The translations under genes and the position numbers were made by a program. From NCBI GenBank assembly GCA_019188255.1, contig JAETXT010000007.1:4588001-4652000 (forward strand): a stretch of 64,000 nt of DNA, read 5' to 3'. This stretch comes from Verticillium longisporum (Eukaryota > Ascomycota > Sordariomycetes > Glomerellales > Plectosphaerellaceae). This document shows positions 1-11,130 of the stretch, piece after piece (position 1 is the stretch's first letter; each line of letters opens with the position of its first letter). Under the pieces are notes generated by a model that was not told the DNA's origin, made no database searches, and was given only the letters and a program-made list of their open reading frames with translations.

Positions 1-1038
1 TGGGGCCATCTCTTCCCCGTTTACACCAACTTTGCCTGTATTGGGCTTATCTACTCGGTCACTGCGCCCCTTATCAACATTTTTGCCTGCATTACCTTTG
101 GCCTTCTTTTGCTGGCTCAGAAGTATTGTCTGCTCTATGTCGTGCGTGCCGGGATCGACACTGGCGGTGTGTTGTATCCACGAGCCATCAACCAGTTGTT
201 CACCGGGCTGTATGTCATGGAGCTCAGTATGGCTGGCATGTTCTTCGTTGCGAGAGATGTGAACAACCGGCCCCAGCAGCCACAAGCCATCATCATGTTG
301 GTCACTGTTGGTCTTACCATTTGCTACCAAGTCTTACTGAATCGGTCTTTCTCCCCGCTCTTCCGCTATTTGCCGGTGACGGGTGAAGACGAAGCCGCGA
401 TTCGAGACGAGGTCTTCCACCAGGAGCAACTTCGACGGTTTGGCATGGTCGAGGAGACTGATCAGGATACCGACGGCGCTGATGTCGAGAAACGCCACGA
501 TGGAAGCATCGGCGACTCCCGTGGCAGAGAAGACGACGAGATTGAGCTTCAGGGACTGTCACGCAACGATACGAAGAAGCGAGGATACAACCCTGTCAAG
601 GGAGTTCGTAACTTGGCGGTCAAGGGAGGCCAAGGTATTCGCAATGTTGCTACATGGAAGAAAGTGGAAGCGCCCTCGGCCGTGAGAAATGCGGCGTACT
701 ATCGCAGACACCAACGTCAGAAGGACCTGGAGGCTCAGCGTGCCATAGGAGAAGCGCTGTACGGGGGCGTCGCCGACGAGATTGAGGACTTGATGCCTGA
801 AGAGAGGAATGCACTGGTGCAGGAATCATTCAAGCATACGGCACTTCGAGCCCGCATGCCGACTGTCTGGATTCCTCGCGATGACCTGGGTGTCAGCGAC
901 GACGAAATTCGATTGACAAGAGAGTATACCGAAAACATCCACATCAGCAACGAGGGGACCGCATTGGATAGTAAGGTCCGGGTTGTATACGGGCGGAATC
1001 CTCCTGACTTCTCAGAGGTAGATCTGATTGACCTCTAA
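1..1038 (+). CDS. CSC1/OSCA-like cation channel, 3' end (partial)
   Basis: The frame is open from base 1 and stops at 1036-1038, giving the last 345 residues; the 5' part lies outside the window. The first 120 residues hold hydrophobic segments and the signature of the DUF221/RSN1_7TM domain (pieces such as FPVYTNFACIGLIYSV and LYPRAINQLFTGLYVMELSM). This family forms hyperosmolality- or tension-gated calcium-permeable channels (CSC1/OSCA/TMEM63), or in fungi Rsn1/Phm7-type proteins of the plasma membrane and other membranes. The last 200 residues are a charged cytosolic tail with acidic and Arg/Lys-rich stretches. No intron is needed in the visible part. The family is clear; the exact paralogue (Csc1, Rsn1, Phm7) cannot be settled without the N terminus. 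Confidence 0.85.
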   Translation, partial: WGHLFPVYTNFACIGLIYSVTAPLINIFACITFGLLLLAQKYCLLYVVRAGIDTGGVLYPRAINQLFTGLYVMELSMAGMFFVARDVNNRPQQPQAIIMLVTVGLTICYQVLLNRSFSPLFRYLPVTGEDEAAIRDEVFHQEQLRRFGMVEETDQDTDGADVEKRHDGSIGDSRGREDDEIELQGLSRNDTKKRGYNPVKGVRNLAVKGGQGIRNVATWKKVEAPSAVRNAAYYRRHQRQKDLEAQRAIGEALYGGVADEIEDLMPEERNALVQESFKHTALRARMPTVWIPRDDLGVSDDEIRLTREYTENIHISNEGTALDSKVRVVYGRNPPDFSEVDLIDL

Positions 1039-1444
1039 TCAGGCAATTGCAGTTTCTTACTTCACGACACGACGACGAGTTTGGCCTTTTCAGCATTTCG
1101 CATTACAGACGGGCCAAGCCATGCTTGACAGGGCACCACAGGCCGTTTGAGCATACTCATACCCCGGCGCATGGGGTGTTTCATAGCATACATAGCAACA
1201 GGTTCTTCTATTTATTATCTTTGACTTCAAGATGATTACAAACTCACAAAAGTTTGTTCGGCATTTGATTCGGCAGCGCCCGCATACGACACAATTAATC
1301 ATGACGTGATGGATCAGATGCCCCGCACGAGATTTCCGATGAACCTGTCGTCCTTTGCCTCACATGTACAACATTGTCCACTTCATCCGCCATTCATTAG
1401 AACAATAAACACCGATTGTCGGTCTTGGAACACGAATCGCTACG
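1039..1444. other. Intergenic, channel gene to DUF427 gene
   Basis: About 400 bases of lower GC separate two co-directional genes. They should hold the 3' UTR of the channel gene and the promoter of the small gene at 1445. I see no coding frame, repeat or clear promoter element. Confidence 0.5.
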
Positions 1445-1891
1445 ATGACACACACTGGCCGAGCCACTGCCACCGTCAACGGTGTCACCGTTGCCGAGAC
1501 TACCGAGTGGGAGGAAGTAGAGGGCAATGTGTACTTCCCGCCCGGATCGCTGACGCGCGACCTCTTTGAGGGTCCGACGGGACATACCACGCACTGCCCA
1601 TGGAAGGGCGATGCACAATATTACCATGTCAAGACTGGGGGTGCGTCCCCTCGCGGCGCTCTTGCATGACTTTTTGAGACGAACAGGCGGGGCCTGGGTT
1701 CTGGTGGCACACGCTGACATGTGTTCGCAGACATAAAGCTGGAGAACGCGGCTTGGTATTATCCTGACACGAAGGACAAGGCGAAGCATTTTGAAGGCTA
1801 TGTTGCTTTTTGTACGTTGTCAGACCCGAACTTTGCGTGCTAGGACTGACTGGCGATAGACAAGAGCAAAGTTGACATCACGACGGAATAG
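1445..1891 (+). CDS. DUF427 domain protein
   Basis: Three exons: 1445-1640, 1731-1811 and 1860-1891. Both introns are GT-AG (GTGCGT...CAG and GTACGT...TAG) and the junctions fall in phases 1 and 2. The joined product is about 102 residues, the usual size of a single DUF427 domain. Family features seen are the N-terminal strand with a repeated TVNG/TTEW pattern, the FPPG turn, THCPWKG, and near the end AAWYYP followed by EGYVAFYKSKV. DUF427 proteins are small soluble proteins of unknown biochemical role, found in bacteria and fungi. It stands alone between unrelated genes. The splice model is supported because only the joined frame restores the family motifs. Confidence 0.85.
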
Positions 1892-2059
1892 TCATGCTTC
1901 AGATTAGGGGAGCACACATGTGAAGTAGCCCCGCGAGTATTCTGACGGATGAGCTGCGAATAAGAAGCTGGAACAGAGGACCATAGGCCAGTCACACTTT
2001 GTCGAATGCGCAGCGTTCGGCGATGCTCTTCAATGTTCTCCTGCGCTGTCTATCGTATC

Positions 2060-3306
2060 TTAAACCTCGACCAGTTGCTCTTCCTCGTCTTCCACCTCCT
2101 TGACCCTGGACTCTGAATCTGGCTCCTCATCCGCCATCAACACCTGCACCAGCCTGTCGCATGCGTCTCTCACCTCGTCATCATCCACCCGCGAGTGCGT
2201 CTCCCGGATGATGGGATACACCTTGACCTCCCTCATGAGGTCGCGTCCGTCCCTCGTCGTCGTCAGCAGCATCAGCGTCTCGATATGCGTCTGCATGATG
2301 CGCGGGTCCGCGTCGCGCTTCTTGCCCGGCGGCAGCAGCTGCAGCTCGGGCAGCATGCCCATCGTGTCGTCCTCGTCGTAGTCCTCGTCGCCCATGATGG
2401 GCAGCAGGATGTAGGGCAATATGTCAATGTCGTCGGTGGCGAGAAAGGTCTTGTGCGCCGCGACCTCAAAGGCGGCGTTCTTGATGGTGCTCGCGACGCC
2501 CTTGCGGCGAATGTCCGACTTGTGCTCGGTGAAGACGCGGGGCTTGGCGAGGGGCACGACGTCGTCGTAGGCCTGCTTGGTGACGAGGTACTGGCGGATC
2601 TCGGTGTGCTTGGCGAGGTCGGCGAAGAGGTAGGCGAGGTAGTCGTAGTCGGCGGCCTTGTTGTAGGTGCCCTCGGCGCCCTTGACGAAGAGGTCGAGGA
2701 GCTGGTTGATGACCATTTCGTTGGACTGGAGCGCCTCGGGGGGCGGCTGCTTCTTGTTGAAGATTTTCTTCAGGCCGTCCCATTTGGCGAGGTTGGCCAG
2801 GAGCATGGCCAGCAGGTTGGCGTTGGGTTCTGTTGGTTTCTAAGGAAGGGGTTCAGTTTCCATGGGTTCGGTCATTTGGGAGTTTTGTGATTTGACTTAC
2901 AACGACCCTCGCGAGAACGGCGTCCACAAACTTGTCGTTGGCGGCAAGGAGTTCAAGAACGTCTTGCTCGCCCGACAGGTTGACAAGTATTGTGATGGCA
3001 TGTTCAGCAATTTTCTTTCCAAAAACGTTAGCATCTGTCCAGTACATTGGCCGAGTGAGAGCGGGTCTCTTACAGGGTGATCTTGCGTCAATAATGTGAG
3101 ATTCTTGACTGGCAGTAAGTTCTCAGTCTTGAAGATGGCCGGGTGTGTTGTTGAGTATGGAATCAGATTCTCCACGGCGAGAAGCCGAATCTGGGGGCTC
3201 GCACTGGCGATGAAGCCGACGAGCTGTCGCATGTCAGTCATGACCGGCACGGCGAGCCAAGAGAGCCTGTTGCTGGCCTACATACCTCCTCTAATTCTGT
3301 GGGCAT
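2060..3306 (-). CDS. HGH1: HGH1 homologue, eEF2-folding chaperone
   Basis: Four exons on the minus strand: 3306-3286, 3223-3074, 3014-2901 and 2839-2060, all joined in phase 0 with GT-AG introns; the intron before exon 3 has a GCTAAC branch site. The product is about 354 residues, normal for Hgh1. It is an armadillo-like helical protein: the N terminus has PTELEELVGFIASASPQIR, the middle HAITILVNLSGEQ, and the C terminus ends in a very acidic tail. Known role: Hgh1 binds nascent translation elongation factor 2 and passes it to TRiC/CCT in the cytosol. The start is the only ATG that gives the family N terminus. It is divergent from ENP1, another gene of ribosome and translation biology. Confidence 0.9.
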
Positions 3307-3746
3307 GTTCAGACTATGATGCTTGTGACACCTATGGATAAAATATATAGTGCAAGGGAACGACGTGCAAATAGAGCAGAGACTCGGTCGACTGTTACCT
3401 CATGACGGTTTACTCAAAGAGTGATGAGTTTGAGGCGACGAAGTGATTCGAATGCCATGGTGGGGGGTTTGGCGGGGGCACATCGAAGGACGTCAGACTT
3501 GGGAAATACGGGACACCTATTGGACAAAAGCTGCCGAATACTCCACTTATTCCCTTCCCGAACTGAGGGCACTAATCGCGGGGCAAGTGCGATAAGAAAA
3601 AAATAAAAAAATCTGGATCGTGCTATCAACATCGCAACCCAAACTCGACGAGTGCCTGATTGAAGCCCCCTTCACATCGCCGGGACACCTGATTCGACCG
3701 CACAAAGAGCCATCCTCGACGACCAAAGACCGACGGCACAGACAAC
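3307..3746. promoter_or_regulatory. Shared HGH1/ENP1 divergent promoter region
   Basis: These 440 bases lie between the divergent starts at 3306 (-) and 3747 (+). An AT-rich patch at 3336-3350 reads on the minus strand as a TATATTTTAT-like element 30-44 bases before the HGH1 start. No element could be assigned to ENP1. Shared control of two translation-related genes is an inference from position only. Confidence 0.4.
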
Positions 3747-5308
3747 ATGGGCAAGGCAACGCCATCCACCGACCGCCAAGCGCGGCGCCACAACCCTCTC
3801 CAGGACGACATCCTCGCGACCGGCATCCTGAAGAACAAGGCGCCCAAGGTCAAGAAGGGAAAGAAGACCAAGGAAGACGACGAGAATTATGTCGATAACA
3901 AGCAGAGCCAGAACATCCTGAGGTTGGGTCGCGAACTTGCCGAGGAGGATGAGGGGCCGAAACCGGTAGCCAAGCCCACGGTCGACATGTTCGGCATTGA
4001 GGCGAGGTACGGTATCGAGGCGCCCGACGAGGACCGCCAGTGCGATGACGACGAGGCGTGGGGCGACGAAGACGAGGTCGTAGAGGAGATCGAGTTGGAC
4101 CCTGAGGATCTCGAGATGTACCGCAAATTCATGCCCGACGCAGGCGAGGAGCCGTCAGACATGTTGAGAGAGGCCGGCTGGGACACCAAGGGTGGGGACG
4201 ACGACATGGGCGGCGGCGGCACCAACCTGACCGAGCTCATTCTTGACAAGATTGCCGCACACGAGGCCGCCGAGGCGCGTCGCGAGGCTGGTCTGCCGGT
4301 AGACGATTATGAGCTCCCCCCTAAAGTTGTCGAGGCCTACACCAAGTGAGTACCCGCCGGGCGGACAGTGCAGAATTCGCAGATTGACAGCAGCGCAGAA
4401 TTGGCCAAATTCTCTCTCGCTACAAGAGTGGCGCCCTCCCGAAGCCCTTCAAGATCCTGCCGACGCTGCCGCACTGGGAGGACATTATCGAGGTGACCGA
4501 GCCCGCCAAGTGGACGCCAAACGCCGCGTACCAGGCGACGAGGATATTCACCGCCTCGACCCCCGCCACGTGCCAGAAGTTTATGGAGATTGTCATGATC
4601 GACAAGGTGCGCGAGGACATTTACGAGACCAAGAAACTCAACGTCCATCTTTTCAACGCCCTCAAGAAGAGCCTCTACAAGCCCAGGGCCTTCTTCCTCG
4701 GCTTCCTCTTCCCCCTGCTGTCCAGCAACTGCACGCTCCGCGAGGCACACATCATCTCGGCTGTCCTCGCCCGGGTGTCGGTTCCCGTTCTGCACTCCGC
4801 CGCTGCCCTGAAGGGCATCACGGAAATGTAAGCTGCCATGCCATGACCGAGGCTTTGCGAGAATACCCCATGCTGACAGGACTATAGCGCCGCGCAAGAG
4901 GCGTCGCAGGGCACCGAGGGTGGTGGTGCTGCCAATGTGTTCATCAAGACGCTCTTGGAGAAGAAGTACGCGCTGCCCTACCAGGTCATCGACTCGGTCG
5001 TCTTTCACTTTTTGCGTTTCCGCAGCGTGGATCCCGCCTCGGTCAAGGAGGGCCAGGCCGTGTCTGGCGACATGGTCAAGTCTCTGCCCGTCATCTTCCA
5101 CCAGAGCCTTCTCTCTTTCGCGCAGCGCTACCGCAACGATCTCAGCGAGGACCAGCGAGAGGCGCTTCTCGATCTGCTCCTGACGCACGGCCATCCTGCC
5201 ATCGCCCCTGAGATTAGGCGAGAGCTCATTGCCGGCAGAGGACGTGGCGTTGTGGCCGAGCCGGAGGGTCCCGCATTTGACGGCGACGACACGATGATGG
5301 ATCTGTAA
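3747..5308 (+). CDS. ENP1: Essential nuclear protein 1 (bystin)
   Basis: Exons 3747-4345, 4399-4827 and 4888-5308, both introns in phase 2 with GT-AG ends; the product is 482 residues. The N-terminal third is charged and disordered (GKATPSTDRQARRHNPLQDD, Lys-rich then Asp/Glu-rich). The bystin domain follows, with YTKIGQILSRYKSG across the first junction, then LPHWEDII, ATRIFTAS, FFLGFLFPLLSSNCTLREA and, after the second junction, LLEKKYALPYQVIDSVVFHF. Known role: Enp1 is a component of 90S and pre-40S particles needed for 20S pre-rRNA processing and 40S export. Nothing in the sequence departs from the family. Confidence 0.93.
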
Positions 5309-6124
5309 TTTCCAGAAATGACCCCAGCATTCGCTTGACGACTGGCACTTTCGGGCACTCCTCTTTTTCTTTTTTTTTTTTTTTTAACCCCGGAAGGCAA
5401 TGGCAGGCATGGCATCATGAGGAGGCGTTCAAGGGTTTTTGATTTGATACCCGCCAGTCGAACGGCGATCCAGGCGGTTCCGAAAATGACTTGGACGGGT
5501 AGCCACAGCTCTGGGCACCAGCTGTTCGGTGGCTAGCACCTACCTTACTTATATGACTTATCTATGATCCAGACCAACACCGGGTCACTACTTCCCGTGA
5601 TCCGACCAAGAGCTGAAGAAACCACATGGCGCCCTGAAACGGCTGGCATCAAAGTTGCGGTTGGGCCATGGAGATGCGGTGTTCTGTCTCCGCCTGGCCA
5701 CTCCTTCGAGTAGACGAAATCCTAGCATCAACCATGACCTTCGGCGTGAGCATCCATTACACATCGCCCCTCTGCAGAATGGCTTGATGGGTGTTCCTCC
5801 TATCCTACTGTTACTGCTGCAGTAGACTTCTACGAGCTTTGGCGCGCAATCGGTGGGGACTACGCACAAGAGCCATGGCTTCTACATATCCCCCACCGAA
5901 AAGACAGGCGCCGTCTTATTTCCCAAACAGCCGTAGGCGAAGGTAGGGGAACTCTACATACAGGCGCCGTGCAATCATCAGGTCAACCTAACGTGCCAAG
6001 CAGCAGCTCTTCTCGTGAAGCAGATGCCTCGCGTCGCATCTCGTTCCACACTGCCCTGCTCGAAATCAGCCCTCACGTATCGACACCGAGCTGTGATGGA
6101 TCAAGCACACCGAGGCCAACCCAG
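5309..6124. other. Intergenic with an unexplained open frame
   Basis: The ENP1 3' flank includes a T-rich run near 5370. From 5750 the + strand has an open frame, in the same frame as the gene starting at 6125, with no stop up to its first intron. Its translation around 5820-5890 (VDFYELWRAIGG, then a short basic stretch) looks protein-like, but the stretch has no in-frame ATG. A CTGTTACTGCTGCAG sequence ending at 5821 could be a splice acceptor. It may be a 5' exon of the next gene. Confidence 0.35.
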
Positions 6125-7772
6125 ATGGGTGGATATTTCGGTAAAATCCCGATCAGCCAACCACACACGTCCTCATATCGAACGGTCACGAGCAGCCAGC
6201 CGGCACCGCATGTAAACACCATACAGCGCAACCTTGACCCGCCTCGTCCAGCCCGAGAGGGATGCGAATAGGTATGGTTTCCCGAGGGCTACTGGGCTGA
6301 ACGCGAAATAGCCGTCGTCGACCTGCGCCGAACCACGCCAAGCAAGCTGTTCAGCTGGCGGAGTCGCTCTCTCAAGTCCATCAGCGATCCGCCAGGGCGT
6401 CGCATAGGAGGCAGCGATGATCACGGCCCGTCACCCAAAAGCCTCACGCCAAAGGCACAGCCTTTCATGACGTCGGCGCCAAACTCGCCTTCACTCTCGA
6501 TGCTGAAGCCCGCCACGCCGATGAGCCCTTATGCCTCGGAGGAAGCCCACGTCGCGTCTCTACAAGGGCCCTCATCGCAGAAGCTGCGTGAATGGAGCGA
6601 GAGCTCTTTCAAGAGCACGCGCCGAGGCGTCCCGAGAGCTGAAATGGACGACATCTCGCCTCTCGATGTCGTGTTTGGGGTGCAAATATCCGAAGAGAAG
6701 GAAGTCGTGGCGACGGCCACGACGGGCCTCAGACGGACGCTCTTGGGGCGAACATTGCTTGACCGGCTGCAAAACAAATCACCAGCGCGTCTGCCCAGCT
6801 CGCCCGCGAGCTCCAAGTCTGATCTGGCGTCCAACGACAGTCTGCCCCATGGATGCAGCCCTCCAGAGAAAGCTCCAGTGGAGAACGGAGCAGACCCGCT
6901 GCGCGCAGTCAGGAGTCTGGCTAGATCAGCGTCGTGGCTCAAGGGCGAAAGCGGCAGCAACAAGTTCGGCAAGAGATGGTTCGGCAAGGCACCCTGGCAT
7001 CGAAAGGAGTCTGGTGCCTCGGCCATGAGTGCTGCCAGTTCGGTTCGAGGATTACTCGCCGGAAGCACACCACCCGTCACACCATCCAAGGAGATGCAGC
7101 TCGGTGCGTAGCATTGCTTGTCGTGTAGCAGTGCTTCTCGAGTAACATTGCTTCTCGAGTAGCATTGCTTCTCGAGGTGGGGTCCACGGCTAACCGACGA
7201 GATGCAGACTACTACACCTCTGGCTATCCAGGAGGGGTAAGTTGTGACCCTCGCATGCACCGTCGTGCATACGGTACATTAGACCCCATGACTAATACGT
7301 AACAACGCAGGAAGCCACTCGTATCAAGACGCCCCCTCTTGTGGAAGATTCTGCTACCGGGCACCCCAGATCCTTCTTTTCCCAAACCCGGCCGCCCGGG
7401 AACCTGGAAGGGGCCGACTCGTGGACAGTCATCTCGGCCTCGCAGAAGAGCTCGCCCAGGTCGACGACGTACAGCCAGGAGGGCGGCCACTTGTCCAAGA
7501 CGAAGGAGTGGTGGGAGGCGATGCCGTCGAAGCCCGTCAGGCGCAACCCGACAGACTCGGACCTGGGTGTGATGGACTTTGAATTTGATCTCCCAGAGCA
7601 CCTCCCAACGAGTCCCACATGTCCAGCGAACAGCAAGCACGAATCCAGAGGATTGGGTGTTTGTGTTTATCATGGCCGTGGCAAGGGCGCTTCAGGTCTT
7701 CGAAAGGAGTTCAGGCCGAGGCGCGAAGGCTCAGAAGTGTCCATCACCAATGCCGACTATGACGGAACGTGA
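6125..7772 (+). CDS. Unrecognised Ser/Pro-rich protein
   Basis: Proposed exons are 6125-6211, 6272-7103, 7208-7236 and 7311-7772, about 469 residues. The joins are phase 0 (6211/6272), phase 1 (7103/7208) and phase 0 (7236/7311), all GT-AG. The conserved-looking part is VWFPEGYWAEREIAVVDLRR at the start of exon 2. After that the protein is mostly low-complexity Ser/Pro/Lys sequence, with a Trp-rich basic patch (GKRWFGKAPWHRKES) and a C-terminal WEAMPSKPVRR followed by an acidic FEFDLPEHL. I recognise no domain. The ATG at 6125 is the first in frame, but the frame is open upstream to 5750, so the true N terminus may be longer. The second intron contains four 17-base tandem repeats. Confidence 0.6.
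7108..7175 (+). repeat. 17-bp tandem repeat, 4 copies, in an intron
   Basis: Four adjacent copies of a unit like GTAGCATTGCTTCTCGA fill most of the intron at 7104-7207. Copies 3 and 4 differ at one base; copies 1 and 2 carry a few changes. Each unit begins with GTA. Confidence 0.85.
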
Positions 7773-8347
7773 TGCAAAGTGGGACAGAAACAAGAGGCAG
7801 CACCAACTACCTGTTCATGGTCAAGAGTGGTGGGCATGACAGATGGAAAAAGGCGAATGTTGGTGTCGTGCTGTGCTGTGGGCGTCGCTCTTTGGAGCTT
7901 TGGAGGCTGCAGGATAGCGATTCCCTGAAGAACAAACAATGACAGAGATTAGGCCATTATGATTAAAGACATGTCTCTGTTCATGCTCCGCAGCATCGAT
8001 ACGTGAGACGTGAATGGGAGAGAAGAAAGTAATTCCGATGCGACAGAAATAGGATCCCTCAAGGTAAGGCAATGTGAAGGCAATGCTGGCGGATAGTTGC
8101 ATAAAGACGTACCCCCCCCCCCGGAGATCGCTTTTTCGCATAGAGGTCGCGTTACGGACGCCGGAAAATTGGCAGCTCCAACGAGAGCTCACCAGAGCTT
8201 CAACCACAAAATAAACTCCATCAACGACGACGACATCATCCTTGAACACCAATCTCGAAACCCCCTTCCTCAGCCTCGCCTTTCCAACCCCAATTGCCAA
8301 TCGCCAGAGACACATCATCGACACTGCCCATCACGCACCTCCTCACC
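7773..8347. other. Intergenic before CDC73
   Basis: About 575 bases with no supportable gene. A run of ten C at 8111-8120 and a CT/CA-rich stretch just before 8348 fit a CDC73 5' UTR. Confidence 0.45.
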
Positions 8348-9776
8348 ATGGCGTCCGCCGAGCAGGACCCGCTGCTCCTCCTGCGCCAGTCCATCGCCTC
8401 CAAGCGCGCCGCGATCCCCTCAGCCTCCCCAGACGCCGCCGACGAGGCCCCCTCGCCCGACCCCCCCACCAGCACTTCCCTCACCCGCGCCCAGTCTCCA
8501 TCAGCCACGGCACGCCGACGCGCTTCATCAGCAGCGACCGCCCCGTCGACCTGCGCTCCATCTACTTTGCCTGGCTCAACAAGGATGTCGCCATCCCCGA
8601 GTACAACGCCTCGGCCACGCGGCTCAACGACGACCTCGGCGCCCTCGGCAACGTCCAGAACCTGGCCTTTGTCGAGCGCCTCGATCTCTTCACCTGGCTC
8701 GAGGGCGCGAGCGAGGAGTCGGAGCACATCAGGCCCCTGGCCGGCGAGGGCAAGGACGGCGCCGCCGCCGCCAGTGCCGTCAAGGCTGCGCCCTCGGCCG
8801 CCGTCGCGCGGAGCGGACGCGGGACGCTCGACCCGCGGCTGGCTGTCATCTACAACGGCGAGCGCAGGATGGGCGATCGCAATTCCGTCCTTCGCGGCGT
8901 CAAGCCTACGGTATGTTTTTCCCTCTCCCTCGTCTCCTCTGCCTCCCCGCCCCCTCGGCCTCCCCCGTCTCATCTGCCTCACCCGTCTCATCTGCCTCAC
9001 CCGCCTCCTCTGGCCGGAGGGGCATGCGGCGCAACGAGAAGAGCGCTGGCAGGAACAAAGAAGGAGAAAAGAAACGCAGCTGACGCTCGACGGATCGTCG
9101 CCAGGACTTCTCCCACGTCCGCAAGCTCGCCGCACCGTTCATCCAGAAGAAGCCCGGCACGGGCCCGAACCCCGTCTCCGCCAACCCCTCCCTGGCGCTC
9201 AACCAAAAGGCACCCTCACGCCGGCCCGACCCCATCATCCTCCTCTCGCCCTCGGCCTCGTCCATCCTGCGCATGTCCAACATTCGCTCTTTCCTCGAGC
9301 AGGGCCGCTACGTCGCCCCCGACAGCAGCAGCGCCTCGTCGTCGTCGGGCATGCTCCACGTGTCCCGCGTCCTCAAGGACATTGACCCGGCGCGCCCCAT
9401 GCGCTTCATCCTCGTCGAAGGCCCCGAGCAGTTCAAGCCCGAGTACTGGAACCGCGTCGTGGCCGTCTTCACGACGGGCCAGACGTGGCAGTTTAAAAAC
9501 TACAAGTGGAACCAGCCCCAGGAGCTCTTCCGCCACCACCAGGGCATCTTTGTCGGCTGCCGCGGCCAGACGCCGCCCGAGCAGGTGCGCATCTGGGGCC
9601 ACCGCATCATGCAGATGGGCGTCGACAGTCCGCGGCACGCCGTGGGCGCCGTCCCCGGCGCCGGCGACGCCGCGCGCTTCCGCGACAAGGAGGTCGTCGA
9701 GGCCATCTGGAAGCAGGTCGAGGCCCAGATGCGGGCCAAGGGGTGGACCAAGAACACGGCACCGACGCTCATCTAG
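8348..9776 (+). CDS. CDC73: CDC73, Paf1 complex subunit (frame interrupted)
   Basis: Exon 1 is 8348-8910 and exon 2 is 9105-9776; the intron is phase 0 (GTATGT...CAG, CTGAC branch). The N terminus MASAEQDPLLLLRQSI, then TPTRFISSDRPVDLRSIYFAWLN, and the C-terminal Ras-like Cdc73 domain (PIILLSPSASSILRMSNIRSF; later QTWQFKNYKWN and GIFVGCRGQ) identify parafibromin/Cdc73. It joins the nuclear Paf1 complex that aids RNA polymerase II elongation and histone H2B ubiquitylation. The first 40 residues are in one frame and the rest of exon 1 in another. The change lies at a run of seven C at 8461-8467, where one more C would restore a continuous product of about 411 residues, normal for fungal Cdc73. 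No intron can explain the shift, so I favour a sequence error. Confidence 0.88.
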
Positions 9777-11098
9777 GCCATGCCGCGTCTGTCTCCCTGT
9801 TTAGGTGACGTGTCACGGGAGGCGTCAATATGACACTCTCGACTGGCAAAGGACTCCCGCCCCCTTCCTCCCCGTCCGCGGCGACCGGGAAGTAGGTTGG
9901 GCGCGGGAGGAGGAAAGGGAGGGCTCTAGGATGGCATGGGGCGCATGGAGGACATGTACGAGTACGAGTGTGAAAAGGGGCTGTTCACAATGAAGGAAGC
10001 AGCAAGAAAAGGAGTCATCAGCGCAGGCGTTTCTGGGAGGCCGGATGCCTTTCCGCGGCGGGCGAGGGTAGATTGGGATGACCTGGGCAGATCGAAATCT
10101 GATCCTGGGAGACCGAAGAGGCATTGTTCCCGACGACGAAGTACGGGGTTCCCCCCTTTTCCTCCCCCCCTTCTTTGGACGTTTTCGACTCCTCCTCAGC
10201 AATAGACATTGGTACAGCCGAAAATGCCAAACCCTGGTATCGTCGAATGGGCCAGTGTACGCGTCTCTCGATGGCCGTAGAGTGCTGCCCACCCCGGCCC
10301 CTGTCCTTCATCATCATTCCTTTCGGTCTGGTGGTGCCCAACACCGTGAGTGGGCAGAGAGCGACGACGCCCAAGATACAATAAAAATACAGCAAAATAT
10401 GAAAAATGTACTGCCGGGTAGGCAGTACTTCGCTTCCCACTCCCCCTGATAATCTGAACCCCTGCCGCCGCCGCCGCCGCGTATCGAACATGAAAAAAAA
10501 AGGCAGCGTACGGGCCGCTCTAGAGATCGATGGCGTGTTCTTTCCGACAAGCCGGGTATGCATGTAGGACCTCCTGTCGTAAAGTATACCACCGGTCCAT
10601 ATCTTCCTCTCCTCGTTGGTGCATCCCCCGGCTGCTGGCTCGCTCGGGACGCACCACGTCCGTCCCGCGCAGTCCTCGGCTCCCCCCCCGTGCTGCGACA
10701 GACATATACTTTGGAGCTGCAGGGCCCTCCAGTAACGTGGCAAACAAAGGCATCGCCCGAGATCCAGAGGGCCAGCCTGCTCCCCCAGATCGAAACGGAC
10801 GTGCCCCCCTTACCTATCTACCTGTACCTACCTACATTCCCTACCCGAGCTTCCCAGGCAGGCGGCAGCACAGCTCCCAAGCTCTGCCGAGCTTTCAAGG
10901 GTCCTCCCCCTTTGGGACGTGTCGAACGTACCGAAGCAGCCCAGTCGACGTCGATGAGTATGACACCACCCTGTCGAGCCACTGTATCGCAGACGACGTC
11001 GAGGCTCATCGGCGGAGCATGTTTCAAACATGTTGACTTTGACGACTGCCGTCCGACGAAGCAAGCAGCTATCGCCTTTCTGTCCGTCCATCTGTCTG

Positions 11099-11130
<32 letters not shown>

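Noticed and set aside
10018..10743. 241-codon minus-strand frame in the gene-poor stretch
   Set aside because: Composition is random, it has no homology pattern I recognise, and it crosses poly-A and CCG repeats.
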